Origin: Syngnathus acus | Taxonomy: Eukaryota; Chordata; Actinopteri; Syngnathiformes; Syngnathidae | Direction of reading: 5' to 3' | Assembly: GCF_901709675.1 (NCBI RefSeq) | Contig: NC_051092.1 | Coordinates: forward strand, 9,008,491-9,072,490 | DNA: 64,000 bases | Part shown: one piece after another, positions 15,035 through 31,038 of the stretch | Layout of the letters: each line of letters starts with the position of its first letter | Position numbering within the stretch: position 1 is the stretch's first letter | Translations under genes and position numbers: made by a program | The notes under the pieces: generated by a model | What the model saw: the letters and a program-made list of their open reading frames with translations, nothing else | Databases searched by the model: none | What the model was told of the DNA's origin: nothing

Positions 15035-15658
15035 ATGCTTCATCGATTTTTGGAAACGCGTTTAAGCCTAAAATGCAAATGATGTCCACATTTCTCTTTG
15101 ATTATTTGACAATATTATAGCACATCTGACATCATGGTATGCCATTAAACTGTGCTAAATGTAAGGGAAATAAAATATGGTAGGCTTGAGAGCCTTTATT
15201 TCTTTGCCCGCCTTGTTAGACATATAAACATCTCATGAAAAAATAATATATTTGGTCGACTTTTCATTCTTCTTTGTTCGATTACAGGATATGTATTATG
15301 TCTCTCTGGTTTGTCTGCACATGCTAATCAATGAGACAGCAAGGAGGTGATGGGGAATTCCAAACAGAAAATCTTTAAGATAGTCCACCTGGACTTTATT
15401 GGACTTGTGTCAGACAGACTTTGGCCTCTTTGCAGCAGACTGATGTCATAGGTCGAATTCCTGCGCAAAAGTAGGCCAGGGCCTTGTATGATAGCAGATT
15501 TGCTGACTTATCATAGAGCCAGCGAGAGAAGACAATGCTCAAAATCAAAGGAGCTTTTTATTGACGGCAGTTCATCCATGCCTTGATGCGGCGGGGGCCA
15601 CAAGTTGTGATCACCACAAGTTGAAGCCGCCTTTTGTTTGGCCCAACAACATCTACAG

Positions 15659-15859
15659 CAGGGGTCTCAAACTCCAGTCCTCGGGGGCCGCATTCCGACA
15701 TGTTTTCCAAGTTTCCCTCGTTAAACACACCTGATTCAATTCTCAGGCTCCTGCAGAACGTGAGGATGAACTGATCATTTGAATCAGGTATGTTTAACGA
15801 GGGAAACTTGGAAAACATGTAGGAATGCGGCCCCCGAAGACTGGAGTTTGAGACCCCTG
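15659..15859. mobile_element. hAT-type MITE with long inverted repeats and 8-bp TSD
   Basis: The element starts CAGGGGTCTCAAACTCCAGT and ends with the near-exact inverse (ACTGGAGTTTGAGACCCCTG). The arms pair for about 80 bases each, with few mismatches and a short unpaired centre. It is flanked on both sides by the same 8 bases, ATCTACAG (15651-15658 and 15860-15867). An 8-bp duplication and CAGGG-type ends are typical of hAT elements. It encodes nothing, so it must have been moved by a transposase supplied from elsewhere. Confidence 0.92.
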
Positions 15860-15869
15860 ATCTACAGTG

Positions 15870-17975
15870 TCCCATATAGGCCGGCAAGATACAGTATGCT
15901 GTCCCCGTAATAACCTTTGGCTGCTTAAAGTCCAAGACAGGCTCAGAATGTAGCCACTATGAGGGAGATGGAGAGCAAATGACTCAATCTGGCCTCTTCT
16001 AGAGTGGAGATGCCTTTCCATTGTAAGGGGAGATGAGAAAACAACAACAAAAGGAAGGGGGTAGGGGACTGTCTGCTTATTGTTGCGTGTGCATGTGTGT
16101 GTGCGTGTGTGTGCTACAGAAGTGTTGTATAAGTCTGAAGTTACCCAGTGGGGGGTTTGGGCTCGTCTGCTCTGGCCTGGCGTGTTGCTGAAATACCAGC
16201 CCTGGAATTCCTGGGCCTGAGGGTTAGGACTTCTATCTCTAATCACCTTGCTCCATTCTCCAATACGCACATGGATGGATCTTCAGCAGCCAGGGGAAAC
16301 AAATAGCTTCTGTAAGTGAAGTGTTTACTCGTATGGTTACGAGGAGTTTGCTGCTGGCTGTCATGCATTCTGATGCATCGGTATCAGATAAAACAACAAA
16401 CAAGTTCTTTCTTGCGCTAATTTAGGAATTTGGCGGGGGATTCGGAATTTAGACAATCTGGGAAATGTCAGCAATGTTTTGCCTTAAGGTTTAAAGGGTG
16501 GGATTTAAAAAAATATATATATATTGTCATTCGTTTTATGCCGTAGACCGATAGGGAAGAGCCTAAATGAAGAAATAAATGAATGGAATGTATGAATAAA
16601 TAAATGAAAAAACTTCAATTATACTTATTAAGAAATATATTAGACCCTCCACCATAATACTTGAATGTATGGTTTGAATCTTTGGTCATGATCAATGTAT
16701 CCCTCTTTGGTGGTATTTGTAACAAGGCCCAACAACAAGTATATGCACTTGTGCAAATTTAAAGAAAAAAGCAAAATCTTGTATGACTACTGTTTTGAAT
16801 TTTTGTGCAACATTGCTCCATTTGTTCCAGCAATAAAAAAAAAAAAACATAAATTTTGGAAGTGATTGACTCGAGAAATGTAATCAGTGATCGTGTGTGC
16901 CATTGATGCAATTGTTAAACGCTCAGAAAAATTGATTGGGCTCGTCGGCAACAAATTTACAAAAGGCCGGCAAATGAAAAAAGTGACTCATCACAACCAG
17001 TGGAAATGATGCTGCAGGCTTTGCAAGGGGTCTAGTGGCAACGTTTACAATTTTACTTAGCTTTACATAGCCAACAGCACCTGCAACCGATCAAGTTACA
17101 AAAAAACTTGCAGTCAGCACTTTTATCCAGTGGGGCCTTCTAAACTCTGTGAGGGAGGGAAGATGTACGCTTTACTCCGCCAAAGGTGCTGAATGGCAGG
17201 CGAGCAGTTTGAGGACGGAAAGCGCTTACCCTGCTATTAATGACACCACCAGGGATCGCTCCTACAGGTTGTGTCAGGACAGCATGTTGTTCTCTTTTAC
17301 TGCGGAATTTGATCTCTTTGTGACCCGGCTTTAAAGCGCCATGAATGAGCCCAGTCAACTGATTGAAGGAAGAAAAAAAATATATGCTCAGCATGATTTA
17401 TTTAATCACAGATGTTTTGAACGTATAGTGTATATTCTTTATGTTACGTGATACATTGATGTTTTAAGTGTCGGCTATAGGGCTGCAATGTGTACAGACG
17501 GCCAGGTCCTGAAGCTCTCGAGAGTCCATGCAGCTGAGGACAGCCAAGCCTCATATGGAAAATAACTTGGCTGTCTCAAACAAAGACCATACATTTAATA
17601 ATGTTGGGACAACCTCGCTTAAAACTAATAAAAAGTGTTTATTATATGATCTGGCACAAAGAATTGGTAAGCTTTGTCTCAATGTTATTCAACTTCAGCA
17701 CAAATGTTGTATACGTTGAAGGCATTGCCAAAAGCGCCACGAGTAATTTTGGATCTCATTTATGTCCACCAAATCCTTTTATGGATTAAAGCAGGGCCAC
17801 CGTTCCCTGTTTGCACAGCACGTCGGGCACCATCGCTGATGGCGGGCACCGTTATGCATGCCGGCCACCAATTCGCGACTTCATTGAGTGTGCACGTCAT
17901 GCATTTGACACGTTGGAATATCCGTCAGCACCCCCTCTCTCACCGTTCGCAACATCGTTTCGGCCCATGAAAAAT
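15870..17975. other. Gene-free stretch
   Basis: No supported gene. The open frames near 15.9-16.3 kb on the minus strand run into the MITE at 15.66-15.86 kb and match no known family. Short AT and GT simple repeats occur near 16090-16115 and 16507-16526. Confidence 0.5.
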
Positions 17976-17984
17976 ATCGGGGTG

Positions 17985-18560
17985 GGGATGTTTGTGGTCT
18001 CACAGTGTACACGTGGTTAGCATGATCCTGTCAAGATCTGTCACACTTTGTTTCCTTGTTTTAATGTTGTCATAGTTTGGGTTCACGTGTCTGTGTGCTT
18101 GCCCCTCCCCTCCTGTGCCCTGATTAGTGTGATCACCCTCACTTGCCTCTCGTTAGCTGTCTTGTATTTAAGTCCTGTCTGCCCCTCACTCCCCTGGTCG
18201 GATTGTTTGCGTCTCATGTCTTCTTGTTTCTTTAGTTGCTTGTCTGTTCCCGTCTTGTTTCTTTCTGTTCAGTTATTCTCGTCCCTAGTCGAGCCTGTAG
18301 TCTGTCTTTTGAGTTCCTTCAATAAACCCTCGTCCAAGCTGCATTTGGTCGCCCAGCTCCATTCACTTCATGACAGATCCTGATGCTGCAGGTTTGAATC
18401 TGGACTTTAGCCTTTTTGTGTGGGTTTTCCCATATTCCAAAAGCATGTGTCTATGTTCGCTTCAATGAAGACTCCAAATTATTTGAATGTGGTGCAAGTG
18501 ATTGTGAATTATTTGGCCTCAAGCGATTGGTTGGCGACTAGTTCTGGGTGTGCGAATTTT
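17985..18560 (+). mobile_element. Degenerate SINE split by an LTR insertion
   Basis: The left piece (up to 18038) contains the SINE head phrase 'cgtggttagcatg'. The right piece (from 18380) continues with 'gcaggtttgaatct', 'gtgggttttcccatattcc', 'gaagactccaaatt' and 'gattggttggcgactagttc', in the order found in the full copies at 43.5 kb. The solo LTR at 18039-18375 sits inside it, so the SINE is the older insertion. Confidence 0.65.
18039..18375 (+). mobile_element. Solo LTR, Gypsy-like
   Basis: The 337-bp segment begins TGTCA and ends TGACA, the inverted TG...CA ends of a retrotransposon LTR. It carries a TATA-like TGTATTTAAG at about 18163-18172 and a polyadenylation signal AATAAA at 18321-18326, in promoter-then-poly(A) order for the plus strand. 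It is flanked by GATC on both sides (18035-18038 and 18376-18379), a 4-bp target-site duplication. No internal gag-pol region is present, so it is what remains after recombination between two LTRs. The Gypsy label is by resemblance only. Confidence 0.82.
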
Positions 18561-18564
18561 ATTC

Positions 18565-21500
18565 AATATAAAAATGAATGTTGATTGTTGATAACATGTT
18601 TCTAAGTTTTTGTTTTGCGGAACTTCTGAGATACCCTTGGCCACCCTCTGGCCTCCCCAAGGATTAAAGTCTTACTCCGCCACTGGCTCACATACAGAAA
18701 AGATGTAAAAATTGGGTTTGAACTGTCAATTGGGTAAAGGAAGTACATGCTAATCCAGTGGCATGTGTGTACCACCCTCCAAAACTTCAGGGTATCCTCT
18801 TCTTACCTGTTCATAGGAATTTGTGAAGCAAAGCAGACACACTCAGATAGATACAAATAATGAAAATAGAGCAGTCAACATACCTTATTCATTTCCTTTA
18901 ACTGTTTTTACTCATTGCACGCATACAGCTGCAGACACTGGCACACTGTCTGAAGCTCCCCAACATCATCCAGAAACACTCAAACGCACGGTCCCAGTTT
19001 TGTTTGTGACACTTTGTTAGCGGGAAGCCCGGCTGTGAGCTAACCCCACCATGTTTTTCTCATCGTCTCTGTTTTGTTTGGCACCTGTTATGGGCTCAAA
19101 CCTCTTACACATCTCTCCCGCAAAGTCCCACTTGTTACCTCTTTCCCTTGTGCTATTAATAAATTCACAAAATCACAAATTCAGCATTTTGTTTTCCTAT
19201 AATTGATGCACTGTTTCAATATGTTGTACTTGACATTAAGCTTCATCTTAACTTTGAAAACACATTACACTGGATCATGACATAGGCTATACATATCCTA
19301 TATTATAGCAACTTGTCATGAGGGTGGTTTATGAGGGGTGAAAAAGGGAAGATCCCGCCCACAAAAACAAAGCGACCTCTGCATGTTATTTTCCTTCAAT
19401 GTGTTGTTTTTCTCAGGCCTCTTCCTTTCATCCTGTGCAAGAGAGACATCTTGATTAGACATGTAAATGATACAAAAAAGTGTTATTGTGTTCCTTAATC
19501 TCCCTGTTTTTCTGTTTTTGTTCCCCTTCCCCCCACTTCCCAAACGGGCCTCTGATACTGGGGAGCCGAGCTCTTCTGTGAGCTGAGCTGCGAGACGTCA
19601 TCTCTCCACACGCCAGCAGGCTCCAGACCAGCCAAGGACCCCTTGATGATCCGCATTCTCCCTACAGAGAACACACAACATGTGATAGTGCTGGAATGTG
19701 TTTGGGGACAGGTGGACGAGGACATTTAAGAGGGGAGATTGGGGGTGGGGACCACACTGGTGCCGTCCCCGCTAAAAGTCCTCCAAGATGATTTGCTGTC
19801 AAACTTCCAAAAACAACTCTGGAATGTTTTATTTGGCCAAAGTTGTCATACAACAATAACTTTATTAATAAACTTTGACGTCTGTGTGGGGATGTTTTAC
19901 TAGCTTTCTTTGTTTGCTTTGACAGACAATTGTGAGAACTCAGTCTTTCTCCTGACTTGTAAAACCTTTATTGGAAATTAAGTACGTGAATCTTGAAAGG
20001 GCCAAAGTTGCCACTAGCAAACGAGAGCAGTCGAGCTTTCAGTTTCGCTTTTTACATTCCGTGCTGCAGGGATGGACAACTTAAATGATGCAAGAGTTTT
20101 CATGCATAAAACCAACCATTAAAGGGTCGCACAAAACTGTTAAAGTAAACCAACGTTAATTGCAAGAGCTGATTTTGTGCATTTTTGTCACCAAAATGAA
20201 CTCGTTCAAAAGTTTCATGTTATTCCGATATTATTTTTGACCTGTAGTAAAGTAATCGAGAGGCTACTCAGAGTGTCGGCGCAGAACCTCCCACAGCTCC
20301 TGCCACTCTCCCACTAACCAGCAGATGCTCCTAATACAGTGAGAGCAGATGTCTACGCAGCTACAGGTGTTAAAAGAGACCAGAGTTCATGGACAGGTAC
20401 AGTTTGTTCCACACAAAAATTTGCAGAAGTGAGAACTGAGCAGCTCCCATTGTTTATCGCACTGAGGGCCGCAGGTGGCCAAACCTTCAGGGCTAACAGC
20501 TGACGTCAGACAAACTCAAACTTGAAGCATTTTTCTGCCGCTATCAGGGCAAGGACGAAGACGCCAAATCAGAGACTAACATGACATGATACTGGCAAAA
20601 TACACATAAATCCAGATTTCCACAGTCTTTAGTGAGTACCTCAAGGACTGACTTCACAGAAGGGTGATAGTGATGGAAGCATGTAATGACAAAAGATTTG
20701 CATATGGAAGTTAAGTTGTGGGGAAAAAAAGCTTCAGCAGAAGCCTTCCTCTACATGTTCGTGACTGGTTTTATTGCTTTTGCAGTTCTCTGTTTTACAC
20801 TTGTCTGACAGTTAGGAATGAAGAAAATTTAAATGCCTTAGAGGGCACATCCCGCACATGTTTCACAGTTCCAAAGAGTTTTCACGTGTGCTAATATGTC
20901 TTTTACATGTGCTCTTCAAAACACCCCAAGGGAGAATTAAAGCACACTACACATTCGATTGCTTTTAGGGGCGAACTGCTATTACTAGACCAGAGTGTGA
21001 CTCGCGGAGGCAGCACTTTGTCACCAACCTATGACTTACACTTGCCAATTAGTGTAGCAGATCCTTGCATATGGTGCATGCAAAAGACCCCCCCCCACGA
21101 TCACCAACACTTCCACGTCAACATCACCGAAAATTGCCTCTTATTAGAAGTGAGAAGTAACCATCTGTTAGTTGATGCTAATATGTGCTAATTCAGCAGC
21201 TCTGCTTAGCTTTTGAATTCGAAGAGATAGCGTTTCTATGTAATGATGCTGCCTCGTGGCAGGTGGCATGCTTTTCAAGCAGTCTTCCCCCTCTCCACTT
21301 CTTTCTCCACTTTCTCCATGCGCCATGTGACTCACCATTAAAGTTCGGTTAAAATCAAGAACATTTTATTGTTAATAAAAATAAATAAATACAGGGGGTT
21401 GCCGTGTTTTTTTAGTCGTATCAATAATAATATTTACTATTACTGCTATTGATATGTGATTAGGAAGCTTATTGAAAATATTGCTTGTGCAGTTTATCAA

Positions 21501-21885
21501 GGTTTTTGTGACAGTTTGACACTGATTTGTTCAGTTGATCTTTTTTTTTTTTACAATGAATTATTTTTAGGTTTCCCTGCATCAATCTGCCACCCATAAT
21601 CATCATAGATTTGCATTCATCATTTTAGCAATTACCTTTTAACCCAGCCCTTTTCCCCTTGAGCCTACAGTTACAAGTCCTAGTACACTGTGTACGCACA
21701 AGGTCTGTCTGGGAGCAAGCCTCTGGAGATTTATTGCTTACCTGTCAGTACACGTGGAATTTATGTAGCTCACTCTGAGAACATCGCTGTGCAATGAGAG
21801 ATAATACAAAAGGAATTGATTCTCTTAGCAGGGCCCAGGCAAAATTTTATATTCTTACAGTGACACAAAAATATTATTTTTATGG
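18565..21885. other. Gene-free stretch
   Basis: No supported gene. Around 19500-19800 the sequence is more complex and less AT-rich, with an open frame on the minus strand, but no family match or splice-supported exon. A poly-T run lies near 21541-21552. Confidence 0.5.
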
Positions 21886-21887
21886 AT

Positions 21888-22085
21888 CTAGACCACTGCG
21901 ATTGGCTGGCCACCAGTTTAGAGTTGTCCCTAGGCGCGAGTGCGAATGGTTGTTCGTCTCTGTGTGCCCTGCGATTGGCTGGCAACCAGTTCAGGGTGTC
22001 GCCCGCCAACTGCCCGATGACTGCTGGAATAGGCTTCAGCACGCCCGCGACTCCCGTGGGGACAAGCGGTATAGAAAATTGGTCA
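21888..22085 (+). mobile_element. 5'-truncated tRNA-derived SINE copy
   Basis: The region shares 'gcgaatggttgttcgtctct', 'gcgattggctggcaaccagt', 'gcccgatgactgctgg' and 'ggacaagcggtatagaaaat' with the full SINE copies near 44 kb. The 'gattggctgg...accagtt' phrase occurs twice, so the copy is rearranged at its left end. A long open frame across it (21794-22339) is not a host gene. Confidence 0.8.
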
Positions 22086-22089
22086 TCTT

Positions 22090-25110
<3,021 letters not shown>

Positions 25111-25116
25111 TAAGTA

Positions 25117-25284
25117 CCGTAATTTTCGGACTATAAGTCGCACCGGAGTATAAGTCGCACCAGCCATAAAATGCCCAAAAAAGTGAAAAAAAACATATAT
25201 ATGTATATAAATCGCTCCTGAGTATAAGTCGCCCCCCCACCCAAACTATGAAAAAAACCGCGACTTATAGTCCGAAAATTACGG
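25117..25284. mobile_element. MITE with perfect 25-bp inverted repeats, copy 1
   Basis: It begins CCGTAATTTTCGGACTATAA plus GTCGC and ends in the exact inverse. The inside repeats TATAAGTCGC-type motifs. TA dinucleotides flank both ends (25115-25116 and 25285-25286), consistent with TA target-site use as in Tc1/mariner-like MITEs, although TA could be part of the repeat. A near-identical copy lies at 45865-46034. It has no coding capacity. Confidence 0.9.
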
Positions 25285-25289
25285 TATTA

Positions 25290-27995
25290 AAGAACGGATC
25301 TCGGACTTTGACACGAAATGTAACGAACATATAAAATTCATTCATAAATTGACTTGTGTAATACAGGGAGCCCCCATGTATTTTGCAATTCATTTCCCGC
25401 AAATTGTTTGTGGATTTTCTGTTTTGTGGGGAGGTGAGGTATAGGGAGTGGGGAAAACACATATGACTGTTGTTGTTTTTTTGGAAATTTCTGAGGGTGG
25501 TTGGAAAAAAAAAAAAAGTTTCTGGCCAATGACTGTCAGGGCCAGAAAATGTGGAAACTATCCTCAACTGTTCCAAACAAAATACAATAAACATTAACGT
25601 TGTTGCGGATCTCCAGCTGCCATTGCTACGACAACATCTTTGAACTTCCCTAATCTTGCTAATGATAATGATGTGATGGTCTTGAGCTAGAGACCACTTG
25701 TGGAAGGGATTAGCTGTAACATTGTTTTTTAGGCAGGGGATCATCAAAAACAACAGAAATAGAACCTCTTGAATCTTAGTGGTGGTGCGATTCAATTTAT
25801 GGGTGCTTGAGCACCCCAAAATTGGGTTAGAAACACAACATATTTGCTTTAAATCAATCAGTGAGAAATTCCAAGACTCTCATCATGCTAGTTTACAAAA
25901 CTAAAACGTCGACTTATTTGTACATATATGAGAACCAACAGTTACATAATTTGGGAAGCCTCCACACAGAGACAGGTTGATTAAGAATCGACAATTAGAT
26001 CGTTTTGTGGGGCGCTGAAGAAATACAATCCCCTCTTTATACTCTGAGCCCATGCAAGGGTTCAGACTGAGTGATATTTTTGATTTGCGGAATACGTGGC
26101 TTCTTGAAAATTAGCCAAATTCTTTTGATATCTGTGTAATAAATGAACAGAGAGGTGATTCATGCTCACATTGTGGATCCACCTGACGCAAACTGCACAT
26201 AGCGACGTGGACTCTTCCAGGGGCCGCCGGTACAGTTTGTCCTGGTCATTTAGGGTGTGTGGTATGACCCCCTTTTTCCCTCTCTCTGTCCCTTTCTCTC
26301 AGTCTCATTTCCCTCTCTCCATCCCTCTTTTCAGCCCACTGCAATTAGAGAGGCAAAGTGGGATAAGAGGAATGTGTTAGCATGCTTTGTGAAGGTTGAG
26401 AGAAAGAGAGAGGGAGTACGAGAGAGAGAGACAGAGAGACAGAGAGAGAGAGAGACGGGGGGGGGGGGAAGATGAGAGAGAGACAGCCTATGGGAGGAAA
26501 AGAAAAGAGAGAAGGCCTGTCTTAATTGGCCTGTGTGGCCACACTGGCCTGCGATGGTCTGGGTTCGACGAACCCTGCTCCTCAATAGTTGGCCCGGCCT
26601 TACATGCATCCCGTGCATCCAGCCAACCACAACTAACTCTAGTGTGCTCTTTGGCAGTTTCCAGTGTCAGGCCTGGGAGAGTTGTGCCACCCACATCTTC
26701 ACTCCACTCTGCTATTCAGGAGGCCTCTCTGTTGGGATGAATGTGGTCATTTGAGATTATTGGTTTGCACTGCTCTGTCTTTTTCGAAGTCTTCATTTAT
26801 TAGAATTATGATGTGGTGGTGTTATAGTATGTACTTCAAATGAATGTTGTACATGCAGAGGTGCATAGGCATTTGTTGACAATTAACCCAACATTACATA
26901 GCGTAGTTATGCCCCTCACAAATTGCATTTCTTTGTTTTATCCAATCTTAAATCTCACAAATGTTTCTATTGATAACCAGTAATCAGACAAAAACTTGGC
27001 TAAGTAAACAATATTCACCGTGCTACGGATTCTACAAAATATCTAGCATCTATCGGTTTAAAAGCTTCCTCAACCTAAGTCCTGAAATATAACATTGGCT
27101 TAATTTTAAAAAAAAACTTGGGAACCAGTCCAACCTGGCCCAAAGAGGTGAGGCCAGAGCAGGTGCTGGAGAGAACAGTCACCTGCATGGAGCTTGAAAA
27201 TTTGCAGTGACAGTTGTATCATGCACGAGACATTGTAAAACGACATCAATCAGTGGAAAGCCGAGTTTATGTGATTTACGAAGGCCACACAGTATCACGC
27301 AGACATGAAACAGAACTGTGCAATAAAGGGACGTGGCATTTCTCATTTTCGGGCTTTAACTCTATGATGGTAAAATTAAACAACACTGACAACCCAATGT
27401 AAACGCCATGATAAAACATTACCCAGAAACTATTCCATTCCGGGAAGACATTTCACTGTAAATCTGCCCAGTAACAGAAAAACTATGGGTGGCTGCATAC
27501 ATGCACATGCATATCTGCAAAAGCAGGTCATGCCATTTTCCAAATATGCAAGTGATAATTTAAGACATGTCGGCCTCCAAACATAGCTGCAGAATGGGAA
27601 CTTGCTCCATTAGTAGTATGCCTCTGCAGGAGGGAGCTTACGACAGGCCACATTTAGTGTGGCACGCAGGAGAGGAAGTGCATCCAGCCATCCTGCCTTC
27701 TACTACGTGAGTGGTGATGTGCACATTTTGTTCTATCACTATGCAGAGAACAGAAGGACAGATATGGAGCCAGGCAGAGGTGGAGAAAAGGTGGGGAGGG
27801 GCAGCAAGAGAAAGCAACAGAAAATTCTTTGGAAAGCCTCAAGACACGATAAATCATTTACACCACACAGAACTTTTGACTGCTTCTCACAGAGGTCCAA
27901 AAAAGGCCAGGAGGAACACACAATGCAGATTTTGCAAAAGCAGCAAGCCATTACGTAAGGTGGACAATGCACAGAATGTTGTACGTTTGATAAAA
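25290..27995. other. Gene-free stretch
   Basis: No supported gene. A GA-rich imperfect repeat lies near 26396-26490. A minus-strand open frame of 184 residues (25265-25819) overlaps the MITE and shows no domain I recognise. Complexity is higher near 26150-26760 and 27600-27900. Confidence 0.5.
26396..26490. repeat. Imperfect (GA)n/(GGGG) purine tract
   Basis: Purine-rich GAGA and ACAGAG repeats with a run of about ten G (26457-26468). This is simple sequence with no gene. Confidence 0.85.
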
Positions 27996-28001
27996 TGTTT
28001 T

Positions 28002-28007
28002 TTTATT
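28002..28007 (-). terminator. Candidate igf2 polyadenylation signal
   Basis: On the minus strand this reads AATAAA. It is the first such hexamer I found downstream of the igf2 stop codon (31039), and would give a 3'UTR of about 3 kb. Fish igf2 transcripts are reported as long (several kb), which fits, but other poly(A) hexamer variants upstream cannot be excluded. Confidence 0.35.
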
Positions 28008-28231
28008 GATGTTAAAAATCAAAGTACATGAATTGTGCATTTCGGACGTTCTAGCGTGCGGAGGTTAAATCAATAAAATACACACAGGCTGAGTGAGCGA
28101 GTGACAAAGAAGAAGTTGCCATTGCTCGGCATGATATCTCTTCATATTTAGCAAAAGAAGTGGTTGTCTTTCAACATAACAACAGAGTAGCCTGTTTGAA
28201 CATTGCAATAGTGAATGAATGCAGTCCCAGC

Positions 28232-28277
28232 ATAATAATAATAATAATAAAACAATAATAATAATAATAATAATAAT
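28232..28277. repeat. (ATA)n microsatellite
   Basis: Trinucleotide ATA repeats with one AAAC interruption near 28250. Confidence 0.9.
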
Positions 28278-28663
28278 TGCACTGTCTGTCTCTTTGCACA
28301 TCGAAAGTAGAATATAATCAGAGAAGGATATGGATGCTATCTGACAGAAAAAAATCTAGATGTATTGTTGATGTATTCACCTCAACTTGCTTCATTTAAG
28401 TGATGCATAACCTATTTCAGGAGGAAGTGGTAAGCCACATGATTATGGAAGGGTCTAAAGAACAACTCCTTATCTTCCGCCACACAATTATGTCATATTC
28501 AGGAACTATTACACTCTTCCCTGCAGAGCGCTTATTTCTTTACCCGAATCCTATGGCTGCATTAGCCCTTCATTAAAACATATAATGCTTGCGTGAATGG
28601 AAGGTGATGCTTCATATGTAAGATCAAGGCCATTGTCAGATTATTTAGAAGAACCATCCAGAT

Positions 28664-28725
28664 AGAGAGAGAGAGAGCGAGAGAGAGCGAGAGAGAGAGA
28701 GAGAGGGAGAGAGGGAGAGAGGGAG
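28664..28725. repeat. Imperfect (GA)n microsatellite
   Basis: GAGAGA repeats interrupted by GC and GGGA steps. Confidence 0.9.
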
Positions 28726-29460
28726 CAACTCAATGACCATTACGCTAATCTCCAATGAGTGTAAAGGTGCACTGCGCAAGTTAAGACCCTCTCATGACAT
28801 TTGATCCAACCAGCACACTATTTATGACGACATTTGCAGCACTGGCACATAAAAAAGATGATCCTTACAAGATGGCAGGACACCGTGTACAATTATGAAG
28901 ACATTATTTAATTAAGGTCTTGACATTCCCCCGCCATCAATACTAAAGTGGCTTCAAAACATAGTGGGTTGAATACAACTGATGTTGAACAGTTTCGGTT
29001 AATAAAGTTACTCACTGATACTTTCCGTTTCCCTCGGAACATTGACAGGTTTCTGAAGATCCATGCAGATCATTTTTAATAAGAGTATGTGACTATTTTT
29101 GTGACATAACATGCCAACAAAATTCAGACTACATGATGCTGTTAAAATATTGATTTAAGTAACTATGGCAAATGAAATGGGGAATAAAAGACATTATTTT
29201 TGGTACAAAGCATCTAGAAAAAAAGCCTTACAGGTCCAATTGGAAAACAGAGATCATACAAAATAAATCCGTCAGTTGAGCATCAGTGCTGCGCATATTA
29301 TTTGGACCAATTTTCAAATATATTTTATAACAAAATAAATAATGCCTTTATACAGTGCCCTTATTTGTATTCCAACAAACAAACAAAAAAAGCTTGACGG
29401 CTCATTACGCAAGATACAGCTCAGACTATAGGAAATAACACAACGTCCCTGGAAACTAAT

Positions 29461-29474
29461 TATATATCTATATC

Positions 29475-29528
<54 letters not shown>
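29461..29528. repeat. (AT)n microsatellite
   Basis: Long TA/AT run with few interruptions, inside the probable igf2 3'UTR or just downstream. Confidence 0.9.
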
Positions 29529-29536
<8 letters not shown>

Positions 29537-31038
29537 TATGTATAGAGAGATATATTCAAGTATTTGTTTTCGGGCAAACGCATGTGAATACTACTGATAT
29601 ACAATAAGAAATAAATGTTAGTTGACATTATTGCTGTTTTTTCCCTTTGAATCAAAATGTCTGTGCCTTTTTGTTTTACAACGGTAAAGTAACATCATAA
29701 AATAACCATGAGGATGCCTAACATGGAAAAACAGAAATGTCATGGTACCACAAACAGACAGGGGTTTCCTTTTTTCGTTGAAATGTTGATATGAAAAGAA
29801 AACAAGAAAACAATAAAATCAAACTAAAATAAAATCTTCAATTATCCCACTTGTCCGTGCCATGACACTTCCTGTCGGAGCAGTCCGCAAAGCCACGGTA
29901 AACAGGAAGTACTGTCCCAGGACTTTTGTCCTGTCCCAATCCAGGCAGTCCACAGTGTCCCATATTAAGTTCCCTGCGTCCATCTGCCTCGGGGTCGGAA
30001 GACAGGAGGGACAGGGCCAGGGTCTTTTGTCCCCCTTCCCGTGTATGCCAGCAAACTTGTGTTGAGCAGCCACCAGCACTTCCTTTGAGCCTTGATGCCC
30101 TCTTCGCCCCCATAGTTTCTCAGTGACACTTCCCCCTTGACTTTGCCACTGCCAGGAGCTCCCCCATCTTTCTCTCTTTTGTTTCAGTCACACTTTCCTT
30201 AAAACGGAAAGTAATAATATATTCAACAAAAAAAACAAACGTGCTTTTTAACCTCTTCTTTGAGTCCTTTCCCAAAGCTAGCACCATGGCATTTTTTAAG
30301 CTACACGTTCATTGTTCATAAAAAAATAGTGCCATATATTTTTCTTTAGTTTGACGTAATCCGTGGCAATGTGCAATTTTGCAGACTCTTTTCTGCTTTT
30401 TGTTTGTGATCAAAAGGTGCTGGAACAGGAATCTAATTTTATAAAATAATTCCTTACAGTGTGGAAGTCCCTTTAAAGGTAGCGGTGCAAACTAAAAAAA
30501 AAACTTAAAAAAAAAATATATATATATGTGGAATGGATTCTGTCATGCAAGCTTCTCCTCACGTTGAGTCGTCTTCCACAAGGACAAAAAAAAAAAAAAA
30601 AAAAAATCATTCCGTTGGGTGTCCTTTTGACACTTGCAAAACACATCTTCTTGCTCTCTTCCATTAACTGTTTTGCTTACGGGTCCACCTGAATGGCATT
30701 CAGCCGAATTGTTAACTTTTTGTTCATCACTTGTGTTTGATCCTTTTGTGTCAGTGACTGAAAGAGCTAGCGAAAAAAAGTTCAGACAGGAAGAATGTGA
30801 AGACATGTTTGTGTTCCGGAGGACGGCGGTAGGGTTTGAGGGGTATTAGAAAGAGGGCAGAGGGTCAAGAAGCGGTGGATGAGAATGGGCTGGGGGTGAG
30901 GGTGGGGGCGTGGGGCTCGGACAGGGCAGGGGAGGTCAAAGAGGACTGCCACAGAAATGACGTCAGAGACAAAGCTATAATCCCCTAGGCTTTTTTGTCC
31001 TTGCAAACACTTGTCTGTGCAAAGGGCTGGCAACGGGC

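Larger units (their letters stand above)
28008..31038 (-). other. igf2: Probable igf2 3'UTR and downstream sequence
   Basis: This stretch follows the igf2 stop codon on the minus strand and has no supported coding exon. It includes an ATA repeat (28232-28277), a GA tract (28664-28725) and an AT tract (29461-29528). How much is transcribed depends on the poly(A) site, which I can only guess. Confidence 0.35.

Noticed and set aside
15794-16270. 158-residue minus-strand frame
   Set aside because: It runs into the hAT MITE and shows no domain or splice support.
25265-25819. 184-residue minus-strand frame
   Set aside because: Low-complexity, starts near the MITE, with no recognisable motif and no homologue I know.
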